NCBI GenBank assembly: GCA_030770425.1
Contig: JASJFT010000110.1
Span: 62,001-126,000 of the forward strand
Direction of reading: 5' to 3'
DNA from: Darksidea phi
Lineage: Eukaryota; Ascomycota; Dothideomycetes; Pleosporales; Lentitheciaceae
Length of the DNA stretch: 64,000 bases
The notes under the pieces were generated by a model, which worked only from the letters and a program-made list of their open reading frames with translations, did not search any database and was not told where the DNA came from. The position numbers were made by a program, and so were the translations under genes. Shown piece after piece: positions 22,269-34,517 of the stretch (positions are counted from its first letter, which is position 1; every line of letters begins with the position of its first letter).

Positions 22269-23368
22269 GCATTTTGTTTCTAGTACCAGCATACGCATGG
22301 AGTTTTGCAGTTTTATAAAGCATGGACGAGTTATTGTCGTGGCCAGATGAACGGCCTTTACTACGAGGGAATACAGCCTTGTGGCCGCGGCGTTGGAGGC
22401 ATAGTATGTACTCTCGTAGTACACATTGATACACCATGTTCATACTTATACAAATAGTGGCAGCGGCGTCAGCTCATGAACGCATTCAAATCAAATGCTC
22501 GACTTTGCAGGGATAACACTATTTTTAAGAGAGTGGCATGTGTTTATTATCAAACATCAGCTCTATAGTTAATACCAGATATCTTCCCTATTCTTCACCA
22601 CCTTACCCTTCTCGGATAACAGATTAGTGCCTCTCCTTACAAGGGCTTGACTTCCCCCAGGAGCTTGGGCAACTACCCGTCGTGACGTCACATTGGCTCC
22701 TGGGCTGCCTGGGCTTTTCGTAATTCTGTCACCTTATCGCGTTCGACGTATCGATATAGTTCGAAATATTACTTCGTCGGTCGTAAATATCTTTTACGAT
22801 TAACGTGTTCCACAAGTAAGCGGCCAATACAAGCGAGCGGCCAACCCTAAAATATACTAAAAAACCCAAATTTCGATCTTAAATATCTCAATAACTACTT
22901 TATAATAATATCTAAAAATTTAAATATAAGCTCTTATATATAATATAGTATCTATTAGAATATTCGAGCGCGCAGCTCGTTTAGGTTGACGGCTCGTTTA
23001 GTAAACACGTTTAGGTCTATTTTATCTAATAAAAACTAAAGAAAATACAAATAAGGACTTCGTAAGCCTCCGCTAATTACAACCACTAATTTTATTTATT
23101 TATGCATTTGATACAGCTGCAACCGCACAGATTAAGGAAAAAGAAGGCAATCGGAGGCCAGGTAGGCCGCATAGAAACTAGCCCCTTTTTAAATGCGCGA
23201 GTGCGCGATGCTGACGAGCCAGTCAGCAACCGATATTCATCGACAGCGGCTGGGCCGCTGATGTATTTAACTTAATTAGCGCTGCCTGCCCCTCCTCCCA
23301 TTGACGTGGATATCTTGCGCATCCTCTATTTCGCAGTCACTCCCATACACTTCCAGAGGAGCTGAGCT
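22269..23368. other. AT-rich, partly RIP-like intergenic region
   Basis: Low-complexity, AT-rich DNA between the mannosyltransferase and the first P450, with a MITE-like element at 22800-23013. No gene. The boundary from ordinary composition to AT-rich DNA is near 22730. Confidence 0.55.
22800..23013. mobile_element. MITE-like element with TTA target duplication
   Basis: Ends are inverted: ACGTGTTCCACAAGTAAGCG at the left and the complement of ACGTGTTTACTAAACGAGCC at the right, flanked by TTA on both sides (22800-22802 and 23011-23013). Sub-terminal direct repeats (CAAGTAAGCGGCCAA / CAAGCGAGCGGCCAA) are typical of transposase-binding ends. The interior is AT-rich with a RIP-like look. Its left arm resembles the left arm of the element near 41.1-41.6 kb. 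A 3-bp TTA duplication would fit a PIF/Harbinger-type origin, TA a mariner-type one; not decided. Confidence 0.5.
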
Positions 23369-25148
23369 ATGATTCTGTCATCAAGTGTGATACTAGGCTC
23401 TTTGGTAGTTTTGCTATTCCATTTGGCATTTACAATTTTTCGTAGGAGAGAGTCATGGAGATTCCTTTTCAGTAGCAGGCAGATGATTCGCAGAAAAGCT
23501 AATCTGGCTGGCGATGCTCCGTTCTCGCTTCCCATCTTTGGGTATGGCGGTCACTTCCACGTTGTATCGACAGAACAACATTGGACAGATTTGAAGGGTG
23601 CACACGTTGGGCACTTGTCACTACATCACTGGGTGAAAGGGGTAATTTGAATCCGAAACAGTCATTACGATTTACTAATCTCCAGATGTTTCAACCGAAG
23701 TACACGCTCAACAATGAGTGGCCAGATAGAAGAGATGATAGTGGTATGCTTATCATCCGGGCTATAAGAACAATGTCGACACGTTTTGAAGGATTGGAAG
23801 CTCGATTTCTTGAGACATTTCGCGAAGATATTGAGGGCGTGATCAGCACTGGTTCGAATACCAACGGTATGTGTTGCTACTCTTACAAATTACCAGTGTG
23901 ATCCACTCACAAGTACTAGGATTTAGCTCAGTTCCGCTGCAAGCACTATAGAGCGCCTTATGGTTAGAGTCAACACGATGTTTATTCTTGGGGAAGTTGC
24001 TGGTAAGCAATCATGATACTCGAGTTATGTTTCAGCTAATGATCATCAAGCAAACGACTCGGAATTGATACAAAGGGGTACCTCTTACACGAAAGAAATT
24101 GCATTAATTGGTGAATGCGTTCGACTTGCGCCTACATAGCTTGCATTGTATATTAATCATTCCACTTTTGGGTTTGATCACTACTGACCTCACAGTAGCC
24201 CGATATCGAAGTTCATCAAAGGCCGGAATAAGAACCAAGAGTACGTTCTTGAGACAATGGCTCGACTCGTAGAGCATAGGGAACAAGTGAAAGAAAAGAC
24301 GAAAGGTGGTTTTCTGCCCCGATCGGTAGGTTATCTACTTGTCGAAGGTATTAGCTCAGCTCATCCAAATATCAGAATAGTGTTCTCGAGGAGTTCGTGG
24401 ACTACAGCCCCGACAACTATACCACACAAGAGATACTTCATCATTTCAATATTCTCTGGACTACAACGACCTTATCTATCGGGGTCGTACGTCAATGCCT
24501 AGTTCTCAGCGCCACACATGCTAACTGTAACCAAGGTTGCAACTCAATTCATTCAAGATCTTTACATTTATACTACCCACCATCCCGTCATACTTCGGGA
24601 AATAGAGCACGCTGCTATCTCACCATCGAGTACGACCACTGGTCCAACGCCTGTTTTGGAGGGCTTCCTTATGGAATCTATGCGGACAAACTGCTTCCAG
24701 TCAACAGCTGTTCATCGTACGGCGCTTCGGTTTTTCACATTCTCAGATGGTTATACGATACCTGAAGGAGAAAGCGTACAGTTCTATCAAGAAAAGATGC
24801 ATTTCAATAAGCAAAGGTATGATCGCCCAGACAATTTCAACCGTGTAGATATCAGGGAAGCAGACGTGCAGCAACTGAAATTGGCATGGAATGGCCCTTT
24901 TGGGGCGTTGGGAAGTTTGCATGGTGAGTTACTGCATCTAAATGACCTTAGTAGTCATTGATGTTAACATCTTCAGTCCTGGTCGGTTCCAGTTTTCTTA
25001 TACTATCAAGATCCTGGCTTATCTATTATCGAACTTTGACTGTGAGCTCAGCGATCCGGTTGATTTAAACTTTACTTGGGGAGAGAACAGTGTACCAAGT
25101 CCCAAGGCTGTGCTACGTATGAGACGCAAGGGGAACATAGAGACATGA
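23369..25148 (+). pseudogene. cytochrome P450 pseudogene (tandem copy 1)
   Basis: Clearly homologous to the downstream P450: N-terminal anchor (VILGSLVVLLFHLAF), APFSLPIFGYGGHFHVVSTE, FQPKYTLNNEWPDRRDD, the I-helix region ILHHFNILWTTTTLS, the K-helix ESMR, FFTFSDGYTIPEGESV and the haem-thiolate loop FACPGRF (split by an intron at 24924-24976). It is broken: an in-frame TAG lies at 24137-24139 (after GECVRLAPT, where the sister continues), and the frame carrying the K-helix differs from the frame carrying WPFWGVGKFACPGR, so an indel lies at about 24860-24885. The exon around 23930-23998 also does not join in phase. Membrane-bound ER monooxygenase by family; not functional as read. Confidence 0.8.
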
Positions 25149-25458
25149 TCGTTGAGGTAGAAGTTTTGGGTACACAACTTTCAATGCTATCATGATTGAC
25201 CGCAAAATGCGAATCCCTGGCCGATCCTAGAACGAGTAGTGGTTTAGATCGTCACACCGGAAAAGATAGTACGCACTTTTGCACCGCTTTACTAATCCGG
25301 TATGTCCGTTGCATATGGACGCTGTTGTGAGAGACAGGATGCAATGCGGCACAGCGCCAAGGAACCTTGGCAAAATGCATCTCCCCTCTTTCACAGCGCC
25401 GCTCAGCGAAGGTTCGGAAAAGAAGCCCACGAAAAACCACCAAAGACTGACAGAAGCC
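25149..25458. promoter_or_regulatory. spacer between tandem P450 copies
   Basis: About 310 bp from the stop of the dead copy to the ATG of the intact copy. It must contain the promoter of the second gene. An open frame extends upstream of the ATG at 25459 from 25279, but the hydrophobic anchor begins right at the ATG, so I took that as the start. Confidence 0.4.
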
Positions 25459-27211
25459 ATGATCGTTGCACTATTGACAGTTCTATCGCTGCTTATCTTT
25501 TTGTTCTGTTTTGGTTTTACATCCCGTCTAGAGCCATGGCGGTTCCTACTGAAGGGAAGACGCATGCTGATAGACAAAGCCGAGAAGGTACTGCCTAACG
25601 TATTCCTATTATGTGTTGAACTTGCGACTGATATTATAGCATAACGGTGGACCGTTTTCTCTACTGATTCCAGGAAATCGCTTGCATCTTGTATCCAGTA
25701 ACGAACATTGGAACGATCTGAACAACACGAGCATCAATCATTTATCCAGCCATGCTTGGTCAAAGCAACATTTCCAACCGAAGTTTACGCTGAGTTACGA
25801 GTGGCCAGACCACAGAGAGGATGATGGTATGCCGGTTGTGCGTTCCATCAGGACAATGACCAATCAGTTCTCCCTCTTGAAGCCAAAGTTTATCGCTATA
25901 ATGCGAGATGAGTTGAACGAAGCACTGATCAAGAACGCTCAAGGAGATGGTACGAAGTCCACGAAGATTACAAACTTCCAAGAACGGATGCTAATACATG
26001 ATAGGCACAAGCAAAATTGCGCTCTGGGACATTGTCAAGCATTTTGCTTCGCGGATGAACATACTTATGATGTTTGGAGACGATCTAGGTATGAATTCAT
26101 TTTTTTGTGTAGAGACACAGGTAGCTAATATCTGCAAGCAAACGATTTAGAATTCGTGGATCGTGGCTTGAAGTACATCGATGAAGTGACGATCCTTTCG
26201 GAAGCAGCGAAGAACTTCCCTGCTTTTCTTGTGCCGTGAGCTACCCCTTGGCGTTTATCAGACACAATACTGACTCCCCGGAGCATTTTTGACCTCCTTA
26301 TTCGAGGCCGAAATTTGAACCAAAAATATGTCTTGCGTGCCATATCTTCAGAAGTGAAGAGATACAGCGACATGAAGGATCCCACAGGCAGACCGGTTTG
26401 TTAAGCTTTAATATAGACAATGTATTGTTTCTAACGCACCCAATAGCACTCAATCGTAGAAGGTCTTGTCCGAAACAATCCGGATATTACGCTCAGCCGG
26501 ATTCAGCATGACATGAACATCACGTTCGTCTCATCGACCACAGCCACACCAATTGTACCGTTATAGACTCCTTTGTAACAAGAAATTACTGACCAAATAA
26601 ATCAGATCGCGACCCAGCTTATCCAAGACATCTTCACCCATCCAGAATACATTCCTGCCCTCCGCACAGAGCTTAAGGGCGTTTTAGACGACCCAACCCC
26701 CAACTTAACGAAGCTCCCTCTTCTAGAAGGCTTCTTAGTTGAGTCAATGCGCACCCACTGTTTCCTCTCTACGGTTGTTCACCGTGTATGCTTGGAACCA
26801 TTTACCTTCCATGATGGCTATACCGTCCCCAAAGGCCATATAGTCGAGTTTTACCAGCATAGGACGATGAATGACAACAGCCGTTATCCGAATGCTGGTA
26901 AATTTGACCCTGGAAGACACACGAGCACTGGCAGAGCAGCTACAGACATGGGGAAGGACTGGCCATTTTGGGGTAATTCGAAACTTGCATGGTGAGTGGA
27001 GTCCGCTCGTCATATTGGTTTGCCTAGCTGATCACACTGTTATTCAAGCCCAGGAAGGTTCCATGTGAGCAATGTGGTGAAGCTGATCGCGATATACTTT
27101 ATCATGAACTTTGACTGTGAGTTCGAAAGCAAGGAAGGCTTGAACTTCGAGTTTCGGGATGTGTTGGTGCCGAGCCCCAGTGCGAAGTTGATTATGAGGA
27201 AGTTACATTGA
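25459..27211 (+). CDS. cytochrome P450 monooxygenase (tandem copy 2)
   Basis: Eight exons: 25459-25587, 25640-25949, 26005-26088, 26139-26235, 26284-26395, 26447-26554, 26606-26991 and 27049-27211, 462 residues, all joins in phase. Seen: N-terminal anchor (VALLTVLSLLIFLFCFGF), I-helix region ITFVSSTTATP, K-helix ESMR (ExxR), PERF-like EPFTFHDGYTVPKG and the haem-binding WPFWGNSKLACPGRFHV, whose Cys codon is split by the last intron. The ExxR-to-CPGR pattern fits the ascomycete group that includes ent-kaurene-oxidase-like and other secondary-metabolism P450s, but the substrate cannot be read from sequence. Slightly short for a P450, with no obvious break. No backbone synthase gene is in the window. 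Confidence 0.87.
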
Positions 27212-27600
27212 GAGGTCATCCCCCGCGACACTCAAATGCTCCAATAGGAAGATGACTGTAGTTGGGCAATGCACAGGCAGTTTAGCAATAAACAAGTTCT
27301 CCACCTGACTACATATTTTACTCGCGCAGTGGTGCGTAACTCGTACTCTAGTCGGGCGTATCCCATTTTATGGGCCATATGGATGACTTCTGTGGGGTTT
27401 CAACCAAAGTTGAATAGTAATAGACGACTTAGTCTATTCCCCAACAGTAAAAATGCAGATTAGAGAAGCATATAATCTGATTTGGGGGAAGTCACCTAAG
27501 GGACGAACCAGATCCATGAAAGCTACGCTGAGCGTATTGATCCTGTACGAGTGAACATTAGATAGCACTAGAAATTCAAAATCATCGCAAGAGCATTTGT
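27212..27600. other. intergenic, no gene seen
   Basis: Between the P450 stop and the 3' remnant of the NLR pseudogene. No open frame of note. Confidence 0.45.
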
Positions 27601-28909
27601 TTGACCTTGGCATCGGCAGTGGCAGCAGCCCCTATCTTTGCAAAGGCCCTGCAATTTTGTTGTTTTTTGCAACCCAATCGTACATCCTCGCGCTGAATCT
27701 CCTGATGCTGGTGCCACGGAGCTTATTATCCGCATGGGAGGGACCGGTCTCCTACCGCGGCGAGAGATTTTCGCAGGCGCCAAGTGTTTGCTGTTCTTAC
27801 GCCGCCGTCTACAAACCACCGACTCAGGCGTCTCCATCCTCCAACTCTCTCCCACTGCCAAACTTCTACCCCCCGCCAAGGTAGTAGACTCGGCGCTAGG
27901 TTTTGCACTCTTGACGTCGCTCTCGCACAAGTCTCCTGCAAGGCTGGGGTGCAAGCGTAGCGACACAGCCTTGACACGCTCTCTGGAGCGCCAGGGGCTC
28001 ACCTGCCTCTGCCAGCACAACAACGCGCCTTCGCGCAGGGAAGCCCCGTCACTTATCAACCAGCGTCGAGCACCCTCCCTCAACCACATAACCACTCTCT
28101 GGCAGCTAACATGGATACTTCCGTATCTCGCCACCTTCGTATGTGGTTCGAGCGCCACGAATACCGCTGACGAGATGAGCAGCAAGGTTTTTCAGGTCGT
28201 CCGCTGGCTTCTGGCCGCTGTCCACGAGCCCCGCAATCTCTCGCCCAACGCACCTGAGAGAAGCCGGCCAAACTCTCATGGCGCCTAACTTCGGACACAG
28301 TCGTGGCAGTCATGTCCTTATCAGTAGCAAGAGCCTCTCGAAGCTCCTGCCTTGACAAGGGTCGCTCGGCGAAAAGAACCCATTGAAACAGCTTGACCGT
28401 TTGGTCTTCCTCGGGTTCGGTTAACCCGCTTAGAATATTGGTATATAGCTTGTCGAGCGCTTGCGGTATAGATATAATCAATTCGTGTAACCTTTCTATC
28501 CTTTTTCCGGTAGCATTTCCGCCAATTACTAAAGCGGTGACTAGAACCGCCTACTAAAATACTCCTTAAGCTCTTAACAAGATCGCTTCCTAGATTCAAT
28601 TGCGCTTCCAATCTGGTTCAATTTCTTTTAGCTGTTTTCGGATTACTAATCGAATATCTTTGCGATTTCGATTCTCGACGGTAATTGTTGGGGTAGTATT
28701 AATACTAAGAATAGGATAGGATCTAGAAGAAACGTATATCTTAACTTAGAATTATTTACTCTTAATATCTTATATAAGGCCCCTTAGGTACGTTAATAAA
28801 CTTTTAGCAACCTCTTCCCTATACTTATCAGGTGCGTTAATAAAGATAACTACAGGCTAATCCTTTAAACCCGTTGTTAGGACAACGGATAAAAGGCCCT
28901 AAAGTCCTT
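27600..28909 (-). pseudogene. NLR/STAND gene remnant: Walker B, NACHT tail and winged-helix part
   Basis: Read on the minus strand from 28909 down. Seen: a Walker-B-like strand PVVIFINAPDK (about 28830-28860), EEVAKSLLTYLRGLI, KIYVSSRSYPILSINTTPT (sensor-like), VENRNRKDIRLVIRKQL, then GNATGKRIERLHELIISIPQ, ALDKLYTNILSGL, VKLFQWVLFAERPLSRQELR and EALATDKDM, the order found in fungal NACHT NTPases. Above about 28500 the DNA is AT-rich and many Gln/Trp positions are TAG; below it the reading is nearly clean until about 28290, where frames start to shift, and by 28080 it is no longer followable. It has clear stops and frameshifts, so is dead. It is the 3' half of the split gene described for 35.2-38.4 kb. 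Confidence 0.8.
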
Positions 28910-29348
28910 TATACTTTAGTTCCTTCTACTAAAGGACTAGGCGAACGATAGTTAGTAAAGATATATAGTTAGTAGGTATTAATAGTAAGTTTAAGAAAGA
29001 GGTAAGGAAGCTGGCTAAGGATAAGAGATAGATGTAGTAAGTAGGATACTAGTATTATCGTAGGCAATTTTTATACTGTAGGTGGTAGTATAGGTACGCT
29101 AACTTATCGATACCGCTGTTAGTCTCCTAACTGGGCTCTATAGTTCGGTATTAGATGTTATTTCTCGTCGCCTTAATGTTCGAAATATTACCTCGTTGGT
29201 ATCTTACGATTAATAGTACTATGTATAGCTCTATAGCTCTATTATCATGTATAAGGTATGGGTATAGTACCTCTACTATATATAAACTTCTACTATATTT
29301 CGTATGGACCTTCTAAAGAGACTCCCATCATATAAATCTAAATCAAAT
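28910..29348 (-). repeat. dispersed repeat family, copy B (RIP-mutated, inside NACHT)
   Basis: The long form of the repeat family: its minus strand matches 47630-48062 over the whole length, including the distal block AAGGAAGCTGGCTAAGGATA...GATGTAGTAAGTAGGATAC and the block read on plus as CTCTATAGTTCGGTATTAGA. Compared with copy C most differences are C-to-T or G-to-A. It sits between the Walker A and Walker B segments of the NLR relic, so it is an insertion into that gene. Confidence 0.8.
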
Positions 29349-29530
29349 AGTAAATACCTAACGGTATCTTTTATAGATTCGTTTCTTAGCCGTAGATAAA
29401 GAAGGATAGAATAAGCTCTTCGGACTGTCTTCGATATATCTTTATAATAGCGAATTTTATAAGTATAGACTTACCGGCGCTAGAATTTCCCTTAATCTAG
29501 AACAGTCCTTGAGACTTATTAATCTAAGCT
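29349..29530 (-). pseudogene. NLR/STAND gene remnant: P-loop (Walker A) segment
   Basis: On the minus strand, directly beyond the Copia 5' LTR, one frame reads INKSQGLF, TAG, IKGNSSAGKS, ILIKFAIIKIYRRQSEELIL, SFFIYG, with TAG where Trp or Gln is expected. This is the NACHT P-loop (G-x4-GKS) followed by the usual helix and strand. If one copy of the 5-bp target duplication is removed, this frame is continuous with the segment at 35177-35640 on the other side of the retrotransposon. Confidence 0.8.
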
Positions 29531-29770
29531 TGTAAGCAGCCCAGCGCTGTATATCACATGATCATTCTATTCACACAATGATTCACACTGATTCACTGTG
29601 ACCACACACCAGCTGTGACTACACCCTAGCTCATAGTGACTATACAGTGATTCATAGTGATTATTCCAGTCACCAGATCTAGCGCGACTCGTATATAAGG
29701 CCCTCTACTCGCGCCCTAGCTAGAGAGGGGACAACTCAATACATTCATTCTACACCCCCACCTGCTTACA
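29531..29770 (+). repeat. 5' LTR of the Copia element
   Basis: 240 bp starting TGTAAGCAGC and ending CCTGCTTACA. Contains a TATA-like TATATAAG at about 29692-29699, presumably the element's promoter, and a run of short ATTCA(C/T)A(C/G)TGA-type repeats in its first half. It differs from the 3' LTR at two positions, both G here and A there, so the insertion is recent or was homogenised. Confidence 0.97.
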
Positions 29771-29784
29771 GTTATGAGCCCGGC
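29771..29784 (+). other. primer-binding site, half tRNA-iMet type
   Basis: Immediately after the 5' LTR the sequence GTTATGAGCCCGGC is complementary to the anticodon arm of an initiator methionine tRNA (GGGCTCAUAAC core). Copia-type elements are known to prime from a tRNA-iMet fragment cut in the anticodon loop rather than from the 3' CCA end, and this fits that mode. The tRNA comparison is from general knowledge, not from this genome. Confidence 0.8.
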
Positions 29785-32700
29785 CTAATCCGCCCACATT
29801 ACACGACCTATTTCATCTTTCTCCGTACAACGAAACAACGACCTCGTCGCCCACCATGTCCAAAGCTAGTTCAGCTACTATTCTCCAAGGCCCACACAAT
29901 TGGGACCTATAGATCCATACCGTACAGAGGCTAGCTGAGGCAGCTAATGTATAGGAGTATATCGATCCCGAAGCCAAAGCTCCTACACAGCTGAACAAGC
30001 CCGAACGCCCTATCGATCCTGCGCCACCTATTAATGAAGATGGGTCATCAGTAACTGAACCCAGCTCAACAGCAACCCCTCAGCGCACTAAGGACCTAAG
30101 TCTCTACTACATAGAGCTAAAGGAATACCGTAGAACCAAAGATAAGCTCGGTCAAATCGAAGCTCATATAACTAATACACTAGCTAAAGACCTTATCTAT
30201 TAAATCAAGGATCAGAAATCGCTACACGATTAGCTCAAGGCTCTAAAATAGCTGTTCGCTCTATTATTAGCCGATCGAGAATACGAGGTTTAGAAGGCGT
30301 ACAACTTAGCTAAAATACTACACGCGCGTAGAGAGAATCTCGAAGAATAGGGTATAACCTTCCTAACAGCCTATAATCGAGCTACGTAGCTTAACCTACT
30401 AGAAGTATTAGGATATCGGCTACATAAGGATCTAATACGAGCTATTAAATAGATTAATTTAGGCTATATAGCTACTATATCTATTATAGTATTTAATACG
30501 GAAGCTAGTTCGAATAGCTCGATTAATCCTATACTACCTAATCTACTAGCTAGCTACCTATACTATTACCGAATAACGTAGGCTATAAAGCCGAATATTA
30601 ATAACGGTATATTCGCGGCTATACTAAATTAAGAATAGTCTCTATATAATAAGAAGAGATAACGAAATAATAAGCTATTAAAGCTATTAAAGCCGTACCT
30701 ATATAGAGATCTATACTACTAAGGATAATACTAGTATATTAATACCTTACTACGTAAGAGAGGATTTACAGAAGACCCTAAAAAAACTAAGAAAATAGCT
30801 AATTTCGAAGCTAAGGATAAGAAGGGTATTTTAACTAAAATACATAAGAGGAATAAACGCTATAAATAGTAAAAGTAGACTAGCTAGAATAATAATATAG
30901 CTAATATAATAGAAATCGATATAGGCGACGATCTACTATAGTATAAATACGAAGTCTACGTTATATTCTTAGTAATATATAACACCTCGATAGCTAATAA
31001 TATCTATCCGCTTCTCTATTCCTAGATACTAGATCTAGCTATAGATATCTATATCTATAATAACCTTACTAAGTTCTAATAGGAAGCCCCGGCTTTACCT
31101 AACGACGTTATTCTAACTAGAGGCTTAGAGATAGCTATTTAGACCTAGGGAAACGTATAGATATCCCTATTAACGCCTTAGAGCCCGAAAAAGACAATAC
31201 TTAAACGAGTAGTCCTAATCTTTAACTTCTTTACTAGTCTAGTATTACTATTATAGCTATCCTTATTAAACGTCTATTTTAACTTAGGAAGGAACGTCCT
31301 ATATTAATTAGAAACTTAACCTTAGGATATTACGAAGCTTACTAGGGTCGACGGATACTAGCTTATAGTCTATTATACTAAACCTCTATAACCTACTTAG
31401 TATATAGTATTTACTACTAATTAGTACCGGCTATAGATCTTAGCTCTACTACTTTAACCTAGATTACTAAGTAAGCTATAACTTTATCTACTTATAGGTT
31501 ATTTAAATAGTAACGCGATCGATTAGTTAGCTAGTAACGTTATAGGCCTCTATATAGATAATAGTATAATAGCTCCTAAAATAATTTACTATAAGGAGTA
31601 CCTATAGAATAAAGCCTATTAGATTATCTCTCGTCGATTTAGCTATAAACTAGGTACTAACCGACCGTTTAAAACTATAGCTATTAATCTAATCGAGCTT
31701 AATATACTAGCCTATAACGACTATTAATATATATTCTATATATTCGATCTATTCTTAAAACTATATACGGTCTATATAATAGCTAAGTATAATAAGTCTA
31801 CTCTTTAGATAATACTTAGATAACTAGATAGAGCTATTAAACGAGAATTTAATATAACTATTACCTTTCTAATAACTAATAACGAGCGAGGCTATAGTCT
31901 ATTAGACGATTTAGTTTAAGTCTATTACCTATAGGAAGGAATTAAATTATAGATACGAGCGCCCTATACTATTAAATAAAACGACTTAACTAAATACTTA
32001 GATAGAAGCCTAATTAAGAGAAGCTACTTAATAAGAATTATAGTAAATCTTTTACTAGCTCTTAGCCCTAAGATTTATAGAATAATAGTCTATCTACTTA
32101 ACCGAACTTCTATATAAGTACTAAACTAGAAAATACTATTCGAAATTATATATTAGAAAAAGCTATTACTAGCTTACCTATATATTTATAGCTATAGAGT
32201 CTACGTACTATATAAATAAATACCTAAAGGTAATAAGCTTAGCCTACGAGTATTAGTAGGATATCTAGTTAGCTACGATTTATCGAATATCTATAGAATC
32301 TAGATACTAAAGGTAAAAAAAGTAAAGCTTATAGTAGTAAGGTAATTCGTATAAGGGATATTATATTTCGAGAGAATCTATTTTATTAGCCTTAAGATAA
32401 TTTAGATCCTCTCCTTTAAGGCTCTAAGCTAGAATAATTCGCTTATAAATATTACTTATCTACGCTAAGTAGTAAGGATATTTCTTTAGAAGTCTCGCTA
32501 GAAGACGAATATATATCTTCTATAGAAGCTATAGAACCTACTACCTAAGTTTCTACTTAGACTACTATTTATACTACTACTTAAGTAACTACTTAGAAAC
32601 CTATATCGAATTAGCTTCTAACGTCGAATCCGTTGGAAATAGCTTTACCTAAGCTACTACTATAGCTATTAAATCGACCCTTAAAGCGTAAGCGCGGAAC

Positions 32701-34517
32701 TAAGCCTAATTTAAATTATATAGAGTATCGAGAACTAATAGATATTAACCTCTATTAATATTATATCCTATCTAAAGGATTAACTAGAGTAGTAAAGAAG
32801 AAGCCTATATAGAAGAACTCTAGCTTCTTTATTAATACTTACTAGTTAGTTTATATAGCTACCTTAGTAATAATACTAAAAACGTAATTTAAATATATAA
32901 AGCTACTAGTAGAACTAAAATACTATAAGAATATAATAAAATTACCATCTCCCTATAAGAAAGGCTTCCTATAAGCTATACGATAAGAACTAGTAATAAT
33001 TAAATATAAAGAAATCTACGAGTAAATAACCTAGAACGAATATAATACTTAGTACGCTTAAGATAACGAAGTTCTCCTACTAATATAGGTATATAAATAT
33101 AAACTTAATAATTAAAACTACCTATTAAAATATAAGGCTCGGATCTATATATACGGTAATCTATAAATAATAGTAGAAGATACCTATACTACTATACTAG
33201 CTATTCGGATATTTCGAGCTTTAGTAGCTATTACTACCTACTTTAATATAGAAATCCGTTAATATAATACTATTAACGCGTTTATTAATACTAAGCTATT
33301 AATACTAGTCTATTACTATTAGCTAGAAGGATTCTCTAATTCTAATTATCTATAGAAACTACGTCGAGCGCTCTATAGCCTAAAGACCTCTCTATTACTT
33401 TAGTATAAAGAGCTTACTAAAACGCTTATAGAGCTAGGCCTTATACCTATTAAGAACGCTCTCTACTTATAGAAAAATAAGAAGCTACTAGTCTTCTTCT
33501 TTATTAATAATATCGTCGTTCTTAGTATATTAGTATATATAGCTATCCTATATAAATTTAAGTATAAGCTATTATAATAATATAAGATTAGATCTTTAGA
33601 AGAACTATAGACCTTTTACGGTATTTAAACTCTTAGAAACTATAATAGTAGCTTAATCTAGCTATTATAAAGCGCGTATATCGAGAAGTTTACTTAGAAG
33701 TATCCTTTACTAAAGCCCTATTTAAAGCTACCTACTATACTATTACCGCTTGAGGAACTAATACCCTTAGAGAACGAAATAATAGATTTAGTTAAGTAAC
33801 GATATATATAGCTAGTTAGATTAATTAACTATATAGTAGGAGCTACCTATCTAAAATATCTTAAAAGCTTACTTAAAACTAGCTAAATTCCTTATAAATC
33901 CTTCGTAACGGTACCTAGACGCTACCTATTAAACAATTACCTATCTACTAGGTATAAAGAATCGAGTAATATACTATAATATATTAATATCTATTAAATT
34001 AGTATATATTACTAATAAACTTACGTCTAAACTAATACCTAACTTCTATAGAGTATTAGATACCTTCTTTACCAATTATAAGGCTACCCGGAAGAGCTTA
34101 TAAGGATATATATTCTTTCTATTTAGTAAACCTATCGATTAGAAGGCTATACTATAACGATATATTATAAAATTAACGACTAAGGTAGAATTAATAGCCG
34201 TCTCGTTAGCTAGTACTAAGCTAATATAGTAGTAGAGAGTATTCGAATATATCGGATTTAATCTAGATTACGAACGATTAATATACTACGATAATTAGTA
34301 AATAATTTAGTTACTTACCTTATCTACCCTACGGCTTAAGACTATAGTATAGTACGTCGATATCTATTACTACTAGCTTCGTTAGGAAGTACTATTAGGT
34401 AATACTAATATCTTATACATCTTATTAAATAGTTAGCTAGCTAACGGCCTTACTAAATTACTACCTAGATAGAAATACGAGAACTAGGTATTACTTCTAA
34501 ACTTTAAGGATTTTCCT

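Noticed and set aside
20527..27211. Secondary-metabolite gene cluster
   Set aside because: P450s and a mannosyltransferase are adjacent, but there is no polyketide, peptide or terpene synthase in the window.
27638..28288. 216-codon open frame on the plus strand
   Set aside because: It lies antisense to the NLR remnant, whose minus-strand reading shows recognisable NACHT-type motifs; the plus reading has no family and odd composition.
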